From the IMG/VR virus record IMGVR_UViG_3300021356_000797, positions 1 to 64,000 of that record: a stretch of DNA of 64,000 bases. One strand, 5' to 3'. Source of the DNA: a virus. This document shows positions 33,595 through 41,678 of this stretch, in pieces. Each line of letters opens with the position of its first letter. Positions within the stretch are counted from its first letter, which is position 1. The notes beneath the pieces were generated by a model. It saw only the letters and a list, made by a program, of their open reading frames with translations, was not told where the DNA came from and ran no database searches. The translations under genes and the position numbers were made by a program.

Positions 33595-33602
33595 GTATAT
33601 TA
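33591..33602 (+). promoter_or_regulatory. Phage promoter box TTTTGTATATTA (site 7)
   Basis: An exact box, followed by TAATATAAAG, embedded in the U-run of the preceding terminator and 36 bases before the ATG at 33639. It starts the FN3-like gene array. Confidence 0.78.
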
Positions 33603-33638
33603 TAATATAAAGAGTTTTTAAATATAACTAGATAAATT

Positions 33639-34223
33639 ATGGCAACTTCAACAACTACCACCAGTATTGTTCTTAACTGGACTCCTGCAGGTGGCTCTAA
33701 TTCAACAGGCCAAGAGGTGCAAAGAAGTCCTGCAGGTGCAGGTACATATACTACACTTGCTACTTTAGGTCCAACAATTAATACATATACAGATACTACA
33801 GCGGTAGTAGATACCGTATATGACTATCAAATTGTAAACATTTGTGCAGTAGGTGGTCCTACTAGTAGTGGTACAAGTGATATTGTAGATATTAGTTGTG
33901 TTTCTTTAACAGCAAATGTACAAGGTCTTATTGTAGATGGTGAATACGGTGAATTATTTAACGATACTAGCTGGCTATCATTTGATATTTTGGATGAGAC
34001 TGGTGCTTCTGTTATTCAAGCATTAACTGTTCCTACTGGTCAAGGTGCTGGTCTTTACACTAGTACTGATGCTGGTATGAGTTATGATACTAATTATATC
34101 TTAAGAGCTACTCTTACTGCTCCTAATGGTACTATTGAAAAATGTGATGTCCCATTCTCTACCGGTGCTCAACCAGATTGTGAGGCTCCAACTAACTTAA
34201 CAGTTTCTGTAGTACAAGCTTAG
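33639..34223 (+). CDS. FN3-like adhesin protein 1 (194 aa)
   Basis: The first of a family of neighbouring genes whose N-termini share one FN3-like domain. Here it is SIVLNWTPAGGSNSTGQEVQ and then VYDYQIVNICAVGGPTSSGT, the strand pattern of fibronectin type III (W in strand B, Y-x-Y in strand F). The C-terminal 100 residues form a second beta domain. Two Cys pairs could make disulfides. No signal peptide is seen, so export would be as a virion component, which fits the fibre-side location. Probably a decoration or adhesion protein. Confidence 0.6.
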   Translation: MATSTTTTSIVLNWTPAGGSNSTGQEVQRSPAGAGTYTTLATLGPTINTYTDTTAVVDTVYDYQIVNICAVGGPTSSGTSDIVDISCVSLTANVQGLIVDGEYGELFNDTSWLSFDILDETGASVIQALTVPTGQGAGLYTSTDAGMSYDTNYILRATLTAPNGTIEKCDVPFSTGAQPDCEAPTNLTVSVVQA

Positions 34224-34239
34224 TTTTAAAATAGTAATT

Positions 34240-34270
34240 TAGATAGGGTGGATAATTTTCACCCTATCTA
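34240..34270 (+). terminator. Hairpin between FN3-like genes 1 and 2
   Basis: TAGATAGGGTG (34240-34250) pairs perfectly with CACCCTATCTA (34260-34270), loop GATAATTTT; flanking ATAGTA and TACTAT allow partial extension. No clear U-tract follows. It could be a terminator, an mRNA end stabiliser, or a processing site that sets relative expression of the array members. Confidence 0.6.
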
Positions 34271-34308
34271 ATACTATTAGAGGAGTGTAGTATTAATATT
34301 ATTTAGAT

Positions 34309-34860
34309 ATGGCTTTAAAACTTACTTGGATCCCTGCAGGTGGGCAAAACAGTACCGGTCAAGAAATATATAGATCTGGAGATTACGTTGATTCAGTAGG
34401 TCCTACTGAGAGTACGTATCTTGATAATCCACCTATTCCAAATACTACATATGAATACACAATAGTAAATCTTTGTAGTAGTGGAGGACCTACTTCTTCA
34501 GACCCTGTAGTAGGTGTTAATTGGGAGTGTCCTTCAATTACCGTTACAGAAGTAAGCGGTGACTTGCGAGTGAATGTAGGAGAAATCCAATCTGGTTATA
34601 TAATTTCTGTAGATCTTTATAATAGTGATGGTACTACACTTATACAGTCAGGAGATTCTTTTCAACCAACAAGAAATAGTGTTATTTCTTTATTTACAAA
34701 TTTAACTGCTGGTAATACATATACTGTTGTAGTTTCCGTAGCAGCTCAAGGTTTAGATGAAAGTCCAGACCTTAACTATATTAATGACTGTACAGAGCAA
34801 GCCACTTTAAGTGCTTCATGTACTCAAGCAACTAATGTATCAGCAAACCCACAATACTAA
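34309..34860 (+). CDS. FN3-like adhesin protein 2 (183 aa)
   Basis: Paralogue of the previous gene, beginning MALKLTWIPAGGQNSTGQEI and continuing with the shared TYEYTIVNLCSSGGPTSSDP strand pair. The second half is a different beta domain (VEVSGDLRVNVGEIQSGY-like) and ends with Cys-containing text TLSASCTQATNVSANPQY. Its stop overlaps the next start as TAATG. The conserved opening and divergent ending suggest a common attachment domain with variable tips. Confidence 0.6.
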   Translation: MALKLTWIPAGGQNSTGQEIYRSGDYVDSVGPTESTYLDNPPIPNTTYEYTIVNLCSSGGPTSSDPVVGVNWECPSITVTEVSGDLRVNVGEIQSGYIISVDLYNSDGTTLIQSGDSFQPTRNSVISLFTNLTAGNTYTVVVSVAAQGLDESPDLNYINDCTEQATLSASCTQATNVSANPQY

Positions 34861-35552
34861 TGGCAACAATCGTAGTTACATGGACACCTGGTGGAGGACC
34901 TACAGCAGTTAGTCAAAAAGTGAAAAGGTCTGTTAGTGGAGCTAATAACTTTATTGAGCTTGTTGAAATAACTGATCCTACTGTTTCTACTTATACAGAT
35001 ACTCAGGCTGATGATAATACATTGTATGATTATCAGGTTGTAACTGTTTGTAGTGTTGGTCCGGACACAATTAATAGCGGAGGATTTCCTCCAACCATTT
35101 ATATTGATTGTGGTACAGCAACTTTAAATTCATATTCAGCTTCAGGTGGTGGAAACACGTTTCCTGAAATTTCTTTTACTATTCCAAGTAGAACGGGTAC
35201 AGACGTAAAAATTCAGTCTTATCAGTGGAAAGATGCTTCAGGCACTGCTATAGATTATCAATATACTGTTAATACTCAAAATGCTGTTACAGGAACAATT
35301 AGTAGTGATTCAAATGGTAATTTATTATCTTGGAGTACTCAGTATACATTGCACGTAACATTTAAGTCTACAGATGACGCTTTTACTAGAGAGTGTACAT
35401 TTGACATAACTACGGCGGCACAACCGGCTAGTTGTACAGCGGCAACAAACTTTACTGTAACAAATGAATATAGAACCGACTTTAACTATCCTGTAGATTC
35501 ATCTTCATCAGATCCTAGTGAAGGTTCAGGTGAAGGAAGTTTACCAGCTTAA
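34860..35552 (+). CDS. FN3-like adhesin protein 3 (230 aa)
   Basis: Begins MATIVVTWTPGGGPTAVSQK with the same FN3-like strands (TLYDYQVVTVCSVGPDTINS), then a second domain with QWKDASGTAIDYQYTVNTQN. The last 30 residues are a Ser/Asp/Pro/Glu-rich linker ending GEGSLPA, likely unstructured. Coupled by TAATG to the preceding gene and followed after 12 bases by the next, so the array is one operon. An extra domain is missing compared with the following 391-aa member. Confidence 0.6.
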   Translation: MATIVVTWTPGGGPTAVSQKVKRSVSGANNFIELVEITDPTVSTYTDTQADDNTLYDYQVVTVCSVGPDTINSGGFPPTIYIDCGTATLNSYSASGGGNTFPEISFTIPSRTGTDVKIQSYQWKDASGTAIDYQYTVNTQNAVTGTISSDSNGNLLSWSTQYTLHVTFKSTDDAFTRECTFDITTAAQPASCTAATNFTVTNEYRTDFNYPVDSSSSDPSEGSGEGSLPA

Positions 35553-35564
35553 AAGTAAAAAAGA

Positions 35565-36740
35565 ATGTCAGAAAATTCTAGATTTAAAATAACTTGGACA
35601 CCCAGTTCTGCAGCTGTTTCTCAAAAGCTTTATAGATCTTTGAGTAATACGGGTCCTTGGACTTTAATAGCAACCTTAGGGCCTACTGTAGATAGTTATA
35701 CAGATAGTTCTGTAGATCCTACACCTGCGGATGTTTACTATTATAAGCTTGATACTATTTGTTCTAATGGTAATTCAGAAACTGCTGTAGTATTTGATAC
35801 AGCTATTAATTGTGATTCTAATGGTAAAACTAGATTATTTGGTTTGGTTAATAATGCTACAGAAACAAATAATATTTTAGATTTTACTTATTATGATACT
35901 GCAAATTTATTTGCAAATACTTATTATTCTGCAAGTACTTCCTATCCTAAAACTATTACAGTAGATAAAACAGACCCTATTGTAGTAGTTTGTCAAAAAT
36001 GTGGACAAGATGTAACTTATTCTTTAAATGCTACTTCTGCTAGTTTTGGAGCTACTCAAACTTTAGGTGATTATAGCTATTTAAGTACGCAGGGGCATAT
36101 TATAAAATATTTACCAACTTCTCCAACTGGTTTAGGTGGAAGTAGTAATAATAATGCAGGGACCGTTCGTCAAAAACTTTACGAGGGTACTTTAGCTCCT
36201 GTGGGTGGTAGATTCCAATTAGGAGTAGGTAATACTGGTTCTAATACCTGGGTTGGTTGGGGATTTGGTTATGTGTCGGCAAATGCTAATACAAGTGTAG
36301 CCACAACTAATTTGACTTGGAATTATGGTGAAATGCCTTCTTCTACAAGTACTGCTAATGGTGGTTTTACTGGAATTAGAATTAGCAAAGCTGACTGGGA
36401 TGGTAATTCTCCAGGAACTGAAGATTTTTCGTCAGCTTTAGCACAACTGACTGGATCTAACTGGTATGTGAGTATTTTAGATTCTTCTAATCTTGTTTAT
36501 GTTGATAACACTGCTTATGGAGGATTAAGCTGTGAACATCATATATACAAACTTACAAGAAAATCAGCTTGGGATTATGTTGTAAATGGTGTAATAACTC
36601 ATTATGGATTTATTATGCAAAGGTATAGCTATGTAGATTATAATGGTTATAGAATTTATAGTAGTCCTATTAGACAGCATTATTTTCCTTATACTGCAGG
36701 TCAACAGCCTGATGCATATTTAAAAATATTTAGTCTTTAA
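35565..36740 (+). CDS. FN3-like adhesin with large unique C-terminus (391 aa)
   Basis: The N-terminal FN3-like unit (RFKITWTPSSAAVSQKLYRS, then VYYYKLDTICSNGNSETAVV) is followed by about 300 residues of a distinct domain rich in Tyr, Asn, Ser and Trp (NTWVGWGFGYVSANANTSVA; SAWDYVVNGVITHYGFIMQR), with two pairs of Cys. Such aromatic, polar, beta-rich text fits a receptor- or glycan-binding head. It ends before promoter site 8. This member is the best candidate for the specificity-determining adhesin of the array. Confidence 0.58.
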   Translation: MSENSRFKITWTPSSAAVSQKLYRSLSNTGPWTLIATLGPTVDSYTDSSVDPTPADVYYYKLDTICSNGNSETAVVFDTAINCDSNGKTRLFGLVNNATETNNILDFTYYDTANLFANTYYSASTSYPKTITVDKTDPIVVVCQKCGQDVTYSLNATSASFGATQTLGDYSYLSTQGHIIKYLPTSPTGLGGSSNNNAGTVRQKLYEGTLAPVGGRFQLGVGNTGSNTWVGWGFGYVSANANTSVATTNLTWNYGEMPSSTSTANGGFTGIRISKADWDGNSPGTEDFSSALAQLTGSNWYVSILDSSNLVYVDNTAYGGLSCEHHIYKLTRKSAWDYVVNGVITHYGFIMQRYSYVDYNGYRIYSSPIRQHYFPYTAGQQPDAYLKIFSL

Positions 36741-36767
36741 CATTAAGGCTTTTAATTAAGGGTGAAA

Positions 36768-36779
36768 TTTTGTATATTA
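36768..36779 (+). promoter_or_regulatory. Phage promoter box TTTTGTATATTA (site 8)
   Basis: An exact box followed by TAATGTAGG, 51 bases before the ATG at 36831. The leader then holds GGGT-GCAA-ACCC (36787-36798), a short stem with a GNRA-type loop close to the expected transcript start. Confidence 0.75.
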
Positions 36780-36830
36780 TAATGTAGGGTGCAAACCCAA
36801 CTTGGCTAAGTATTTACAAAATTTTAGTAT

Positions 36831-38051
36831 ATGATTCCTATATCATCAAGCAACTATCAACAAGGTTGTGACCCTATATCATCTAATTGTGTAATTTGGC
36901 AAGGACCAGATCTACCAATTATTGGTCTTTGTAAGGGAGACAGTATTAGTGATGTAATTAAAAAACTTGCAGACTCCTTAGTAGAAATTAGTGATTCAGT
37001 TTCTACTGCAGGTGTAGACTTGAGTTGTTTACAACTATCAAATCCACCTGAAACAACTGCTGATCTTTTTCAAATAATTGTAGATGAACTTTGTAGCCTA
37101 GATAGTAGATGTGATAATTTAGAAAGTGGAGGCGGTTCTACAGGAACTGCAGAAATTACAGCTACTTTACCTTTATGTCTACAATATACTAATGCTCAAA
37201 ATGATTTAGTTACCCAACTTCCTATTGATGAGTATGCTGAGCTTGTTGCAGCAAAGGTGTGTGATATTATTGCAGACATTACAATAATTAATACTCAGAT
37301 TTCAGATCATGAGACTCGCATTACTAACCTGGAAAATAATACAGGAAGTGGTGACTATACAACTCCTCAAATTACTCCCAACTGTGTTCTTCCTTCAGTA
37401 CCTACAGATATTGATGTAGTTCTAGATGAATTAGAAGATCAGTTTTGTACACTTGATACTGTACTAGGAGGTTCAACATCTTTGCTAGCTTCTACTAGTT
37501 ATCAGTGTGATTTGTTGTCTACTGATAACCAATTAGGTGGTAGCGGTACAATGAGTTCATTAGAAGGTTGGGTTACCCCAGTTAGTAGTGTAGCAGATTC
37601 ATTAACTAATATGTGGTTGACTATCTGTGATATGCGTGCAGCTATTAAAGATATTCAGACTAACTGTTGTACAGGAGCTACATGTAATGATGTAATTTTT
37701 AGTGCATTTGGTTCATACGCAAATGATACTATCACACTAAACTTTGGAGGATCAGTTATTCCTGCAGGATTTAGTGAATGTAATCCTGCAGGCAATAGCG
37801 TTACTATTACAGATGCTGCATCTAATACTTATAGCACTACTGTATCAGTAAGTGGCGCACTTGTTGGTGATGGTACAGAAACTATTGATATATCTGGATC
37901 ACAATTAAGTGACATTTCTAATTATTTTGTTACAATTACACTTTGTGTTACAGATGGTGATATTACTTGTGAAAAATTACTTTCATTTGAAGTTGTAAAT
38001 GACGCATCTTCTTGTGGAGTTCCAACAGGTATTTCAGTAACATTATCATAA
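36831..38051 (+). CDS. Adhesin-like protein with coiled-coil core (406 aa)
   Basis: Begins MIPISSSNYQQGCDPISSNC; the phrase ISSNCVIWQGPDLPIIGLCK followed by GDSISDVIKKLAD is one I recall from fibre genes of Bacteroidota phages and probably anchors the protein. Residues about 30-300 are acidic helical segments with periodic Cys and Leu (ISDHETRITNLENNTG), compatible with a trimeric shaft. The last 120 residues are a beta domain with FN3-like strands and end GVPTGISVTLS, the start motif of the next array domain. Probably a short fibre. Confidence 0.58.
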   Translation: MIPISSSNYQQGCDPISSNCVIWQGPDLPIIGLCKGDSISDVIKKLADSLVEISDSVSTAGVDLSCLQLSNPPETTADLFQIIVDELCSLDSRCDNLESGGGSTGTAEITATLPLCLQYTNAQNDLVTQLPIDEYAELVAAKVCDIIADITIINTQISDHETRITNLENNTGSGDYTTPQITPNCVLPSVPTDIDVVLDELEDQFCTLDTVLGGSTSLLASTSYQCDLLSTDNQLGGSGTMSSLEGWVTPVSSVADSLTNMWLTICDMRAAIKDIQTNCCTGATCNDVIFSAFGSYANDTITLNFGGSVIPAGFSECNPAGNSVTITDAASNTYSTTVSVSGALVGDGTETIDISGSQLSDISNYFVTITLCVTDGDITCEKLLSFEVVNDASSCGVPTGISVTLS

Positions 38052-38054
38052 AAC

Positions 38055-39191
38055 ATGGCAACATTAACAATTAATTTTAATACTACAGCCAATGCTGTTA
38101 AGTACAGGATTAAAGTAAGACAATCTGGTACCAGCACTTATGCAATCCATGAGGTTACTAGTAGTCCACTAGTTTTAGATAATATTCCTTGTGGTATTGC
38201 TTATGAGGGTACTGTTCAGGCAATTTGCTCTGAAGGTATTCCGTGTGATAGATATAACGTCTTTACTCATGGTCCAGCAGATGGTGATGTGTATTATGAT
38301 AATTGTGCTACTGGAGAGTCTGAATCTCAGGCTCTTACGGGTTGGGATAATTTTCATGTTTGTAGTAGAACAACGCCTGTTGTACAAGGGTCTTCTGGAA
38401 CTACAGTAACTAAAGTATCTCAAGGAGAATGTACCTCTCCTTCACCAGAAGAAATTAGTGGACCAGTTTACTGGTCAGCTACAGCAGCTACTTGTCCTGC
38501 TGACTCTTATGTATTTACAAACTGTGCTGATGGTACAACTGAGAAGTATATAAGTAAAGTTATTTGGACTAGTAGCAACGTTTATGGCTCAGCTCCTGCA
38601 AGCAATTTAGTATATGAAATTGATTTTGATGGTAATGGCTATAGCTGTTGGACATATAGTCGTGAAGACGATAGTACACAACATCCTTCAGGAAATACTA
38701 TTCCTTTAGATGTAAATCAATCTGTCTTTAATGATTGTCAACAGTGTGCTGGCATTTATGCTCACAAGTTTGAAAATTGTAGTAGCGGAGTTATTACTTG
38801 GATTTTACCTAGTGCTTGGAGTACAGTTTCAGGTGGTACAGCTCCTGTATTAAATACTGTATATAGAGGAAGGTTTAATCAGATAGTAGGTTGTTATAAA
38901 TATTTAGGATCTGAAAATACTAACTCAGCTGTTGGTACAGTGTCTTCTAACTTTACTTTACAGACTTATTCTAATTGTCAGACTTGTCCAGATACCTTCT
39001 ATTCTCTAAGATCTTGTGATGGTACTACAACTCAAACTGGATTTTACTATGGTGTACAGTTAAGCCCAGGGCAATCAGTAAGATTGCTAGGTCTTCCTAC
39101 ACAATGCTGGGAAGTTATGGGAACTTCTACTTCTAACAGTGGATTAGAAATTACTCAAGTGTTTAATGATTGTGATTCTTGTGCAGTTTAA
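38055..39191 (+). CDS. Cys-repeat adhesin (378 aa)
   Basis: The first 75 residues form an FN3-like domain (LTINFNTTANAVKYRIKVRQ; GIAYEGTVQAICSEG). Three successive Cys-rich units of about 75 residues follow, each containing an NCxxGxxxxY-type start and closing with NDCQQC, SNCQTC or NDCDSC at their ends. The regular Cys spacing (C, C, C-x2-C) predicts disulfide-stabilised small domains outside the cell. It follows the previous gene after three bases. Likely a stalk or binding module exposed on the particle. Confidence 0.6.
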   Translation: MATLTINFNTTANAVKYRIKVRQSGTSTYAIHEVTSSPLVLDNIPCGIAYEGTVQAICSEGIPCDRYNVFTHGPADGDVYYDNCATGESESQALTGWDNFHVCSRTTPVVQGSSGTTVTKVSQGECTSPSPEEISGPVYWSATAATCPADSYVFTNCADGTTEKYISKVIWTSSNVYGSAPASNLVYEIDFDGNGYSCWTYSREDDSTQHPSGNTIPLDVNQSVFNDCQQCAGIYAHKFENCSSGVITWILPSAWSTVSGGTAPVLNTVYRGRFNQIVGCYKYLGSENTNSAVGTVSSNFTLQTYSNCQTCPDTFYSLRSCDGTTTQTGFYYGVQLSPGQSVRLLGLPTQCWEVMGTSTSNSGLEITQVFNDCDSCAV

Positions 39192-39206
39192 AAAAAATAA
39201 ATAATT

Positions 39207-39725
39207 ATGGCTTGTAATACGTGTGGGGGAAATGGTTGTACATGTGGTCCAGTTAGGATTAACCCCGTATATCCAGAATGCCCAGGTGGAGAACCATGTG
39301 ATTCAACAATGGACTTTGCCTGTGTAAGATATAGAGGAGATGATCTAGCAGACTTTCCTTTAGCAAATGGTGATAGACTATCTAGATTTATGCAGATGCT
39401 AGTTCTTAGAGAACTAGATCCTACTGCATTTGCAGGTGTAGATTTTATTCGTGCACCTTACTGGATTGAGTCTATTGCTAAAACAGATACTACTATTGAT
39501 ATTGAGTGGGATGATACTCCTACTACTTTTGATTGGATTATTTCTTATTCTCTTGATAACAGTACTTGGACTGATATTACTGGTGTAGCAAACACTAAAA
39601 ATTCTTATCAGTTAATAAACCTAGCACCTGCTACCAAGTACTATATTAAAGTTGCTGCAGTAGGTAATGGCGGGGCTCCTGGTCCTTTCTACTCTCTTAC
39701 TATTGAGGTAACTACTAACGCATAA
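39207..39725 (+). CDS. FN3-domain protein with Cys-rich N-terminus (172 aa)
   Basis: The N-terminus MACNTCGGNGCTCGPVRINP is cysteine-rich, then CPGGEPCDSTMDFACVRYRG. The C-terminal 95 residues are the clearest FN3 domain in the window: IDIEWDDTPTTFDWIISYSL, NSYQLINLAPATKYYIKVAA and a final TIEVTTN strand, which match strands B-C, E-F (L-x-P-x-T-x-Y) and G. It is the last gene of the array and is followed by a double-hairpin terminator. It may act as a small virion decoration or capping protein. Confidence 0.68.
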   Translation: MACNTCGGNGCTCGPVRINPVYPECPGGEPCDSTMDFACVRYRGDDLADFPLANGDRLSRFMQMLVLRELDPTAFAGVDFIRAPYWIESIAKTDTTIDIEWDDTPTTFDWIISYSLDNSTWTDITGVANTKNSYQLINLAPATKYYIKVAAVGNGGAPGPFYSLTIEVTTNA

Positions 39726-39754
39726 AGTCACGGTTTTGTTGGTTTTGCGTGACT
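39726..39754 (+). other. First hairpin of a tandem terminator
   Basis: AGTCACG (39726-39732) pairs with CGTGACT (39748-39754) across a G/T-rich 15-base loop. It lies just upstream of a canonical Rho-independent hairpin, so the array ends with two stacked structures. Confidence 0.5.
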
Positions 39755-39762
39755 GACAGGGG

Positions 39763-39794
39763 AACCCTTCCATTTTGGAGGGGTTTCTTTTTTG
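39763..39794 (+). terminator. Rho-independent terminator after the adhesin array
   Basis: AACCCTTCCA (39763-39772) pairs with TGGAGGGGTT (39776-39785), one G-U pair, loop TTT, followed by TCTTTTTT. This closes the operon of FN3-like and Cys-repeat genes. Confidence 0.88.
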
Positions 39795-39836
39795 ACAAAA
39801 ATTATATATATTTAACAAACTCTAAATCAATTAACT

Positions 39837-41036
39837 ATGAGTTCATTACTGGACCGTGTAAGACAATCCCTCAAATGGAAAAAAACAGCTCAGCTTTGTG
39901 CTGACAGAATTGGCATTAGTGTAGAAGACTATCTTGCCTTGAAATCCATAGTATCAGATGATGCTATCACTGACACAGGTGTACGCACTGGTGTTATGTC
40001 TGAGAATGTAAATCTTGAAGAAGGTTCTTCTAAGATTGAAGCTATTTCAAGTACAGAACCTAAGACTCCCGAAGATATTATTGAGATCCTAGGAATTGAT
40101 ACTAATGAATGGAAACTATCACAGTATTGGAATAAACAAAAGTCTGATCACTGGGTAGTATCTGCACTAGTTACAAAGCTGAAGCCTACAGAAGTAGATA
40201 ACTTAGCTGAAGCGGTGAAGAACTATAGACCTACAAGCTATTCAGTAGTACATTGTCCCCGTATAGATATTAATAAAAATGATAGCTACTGCGGGGTTTT
40301 TAGTGTTCAAGATGTACACTTTGGTAAGGAGAATAACAATGACGTCATAGATAGATTTAGAGAAGCTATTACAGAAGTTGCATACAAGGCTTCTAAGGCT
40401 TACAATATGGACAAGCTATACTATGTGGTAGGTGGTGATTTGTTAAACGCTGATACATTCTCTAAGACTACTACTAAGGGTACTCCCGTAGAGAATGATA
40501 AGGATCCTATTCAAGCTTATATTGAAGCCTTTGATGCAGTAGTATGGTCTATTCATCAGCTTAAAGAAGTATGTACAGAACTAGTTGTTGTATATATTCC
40601 AGGTAACCATGATAGATTATCTTCTTGGCATCTGGCTCATGCACTAGAAAAGTCTGTTACTATTGAAGGTGTAACCTTTGATACAGAATACTCAGAGCGT
40701 AAGGTGCATTTATTTGGAGATAACTTTTTAGCATTTGAACATGGTGATGTTAATACTTCTAACTCTGACAGAGTATATGCTGCAGAGTTCTCAGAAGAGT
40801 GGGGAGCTACTACTTATAGAACCTTATACACTGGTCACTATCATCAGAAGAAGACTAGTGTATTTATTACTGAAAATGAAATCAATGGTTTCTCTGTAAA
40901 GATTATGCCTAGTCTTTCTAACTCAGACTATTGGCATTATCACAACAAATTTGTAGGTAGTAAGAAGGCTGCAGTACTAGAAGTACATGAGCATATTAAT
41001 GGGAAGGTTGCTGAGTTTTGTCATATAGCACGATAA
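39837..41036 (+). CDS. Calcineurin-like metallophosphoesterase (399 aa)
   Basis: All metal-binding motifs of the calcineurin-like phosphoesterase fold are present: D159-x-H161 (QDVHFGK), G-G-D201, GN257-H258-D259 (IPGNHDR), H302-G-D304 and G333-H-x-H336 (TGHYHQK). It should hydrolyse phosphomonoesters, phosphodiesters or nucleic acid. The first 150 residues are extra, with an HTH-like start (AQLCADRIGISVEDYLALKS) that could recognise DNA. It sits between adhesin and neck genes, an odd place for an enzyme, though I recall metallophosphoesterases in crAss-like structural blocks. Confidence 0.85.
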   Translation: MSSLLDRVRQSLKWKKTAQLCADRIGISVEDYLALKSIVSDDAITDTGVRTGVMSENVNLEEGSSKIEAISSTEPKTPEDIIEILGIDTNEWKLSQYWNKQKSDHWVVSALVTKLKPTEVDNLAEAVKNYRPTSYSVVHCPRIDINKNDSYCGVFSVQDVHFGKENNNDVIDRFREAITEVAYKASKAYNMDKLYYVVGGDLLNADTFSKTTTKGTPVENDKDPIQAYIEAFDAVVWSIHQLKEVCTELVVVYIPGNHDRLSSWHLAHALEKSVTIEGVTFDTEYSERKVHLFGDNFLAFEHGDVNTSNSDRVYAAEFSEEWGATTYRTLYTGHYHQKKTSVFITENEINGFSVKIMPSLSNSDYWHYHNKFVGSKKAAVLEVHEHINGKVAEFCHIAR

Positions 41037-41056
41037 TCTCTTTGATTCTTGCTCTA

Positions 41057-41070
41057 TTTTCAGTAAATTA
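41057..41070 (+). promoter_or_regulatory. Phage promoter box variant TTTTCAGTAAATTA (site 9)
   Basis: A weaker variant, followed by TAAGTAGG, only 13 bases before the ATG at 41084, the shortest spacing of the set. Possibly a weak promoter for the second neck module. Confidence 0.5.
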
Positions 41071-41083
41071 TAAGTAGGTATCT

Positions 41084-41677
41084 ATGAGTAACAAACCGTA
41101 TAAGGCACCTGATTTAAATGCCCCTAGATATAGGGAAAAAGTATTTAGTATATTAAACAGTAAACTGTTAGAAGAATTTAAAGAGAAGTATCCCCGCCAC
41201 AAAGATCTAGACATAAAACAATTTAAAGATATGATCAATACCTTTAATGAGAACGTCTGGAAAGAAGTAATAGAAAATAGAGACGGTGTAGAACTTCCTG
41301 ATGGTATTGGATTTTTGTTTATAGCAAGCACGCCAGCTTCAAAACATAAAAACAATATAGATTTCAAGCAGTCAGCTGAGCTGGGTGTTACTGTACATAA
41401 CAAGAACTGGGAGACAGATAACCGTCTAGCCAAGATTATGTATAGTAATTACCACGCCAAGTATAGGTTTGCCTTTAGAGAGATCTGGGGATTTCAAGCT
41501 GTAAGACAATTCAAGAGAACTGTTGCACAGACCTTTCCAGATAACTATAACAGGTATGTTCATCTCACAGATACTAAAAGAGTCTCAGACATCTTTAACA
41601 AGACTATTGACCGTAACAAGGCCAAGAGAACGTTTGAGAACTCTATAGATGAGTATAATGAGTTTGAACTAGATTAA
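41084..41677 (+). CDS. Neck/tail-module conserved protein (197 aa)
   Basis: A basic helical protein starting MSNKPYKAPDLNAPRYREKV. The middle has a conserved-looking phrase GVELPDGIGFLFIASTPASK, and the C-terminus ends in a charged helix (FENSIDEYNEFELD). It is one base from the next gene (TAATATG) and opens the module that continues with two ring-like proteins and the nozzle protein. I recall a similar gene here in crAss-like phages, of unknown function; a head-tail joining role is plausible. No catalytic motif is seen. Confidence 0.6.
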   Translation: MSNKPYKAPDLNAPRYREKVFSILNSKLLEEFKEKYPRHKDLDIKQFKDMINTFNENVWKEVIENRDGVELPDGIGFLFIASTPASKHKNNIDFKQSAELGVTVHNKNWETDNRLAKIMYSNYHAKYRFAFREIWGFQAVRQFKRTVAQTFPDNYNRYVHLTDTKRVSDIFNKTIDRNKAKRTFENSIDEYNEFELD

Positions 41678-41678
41678 T

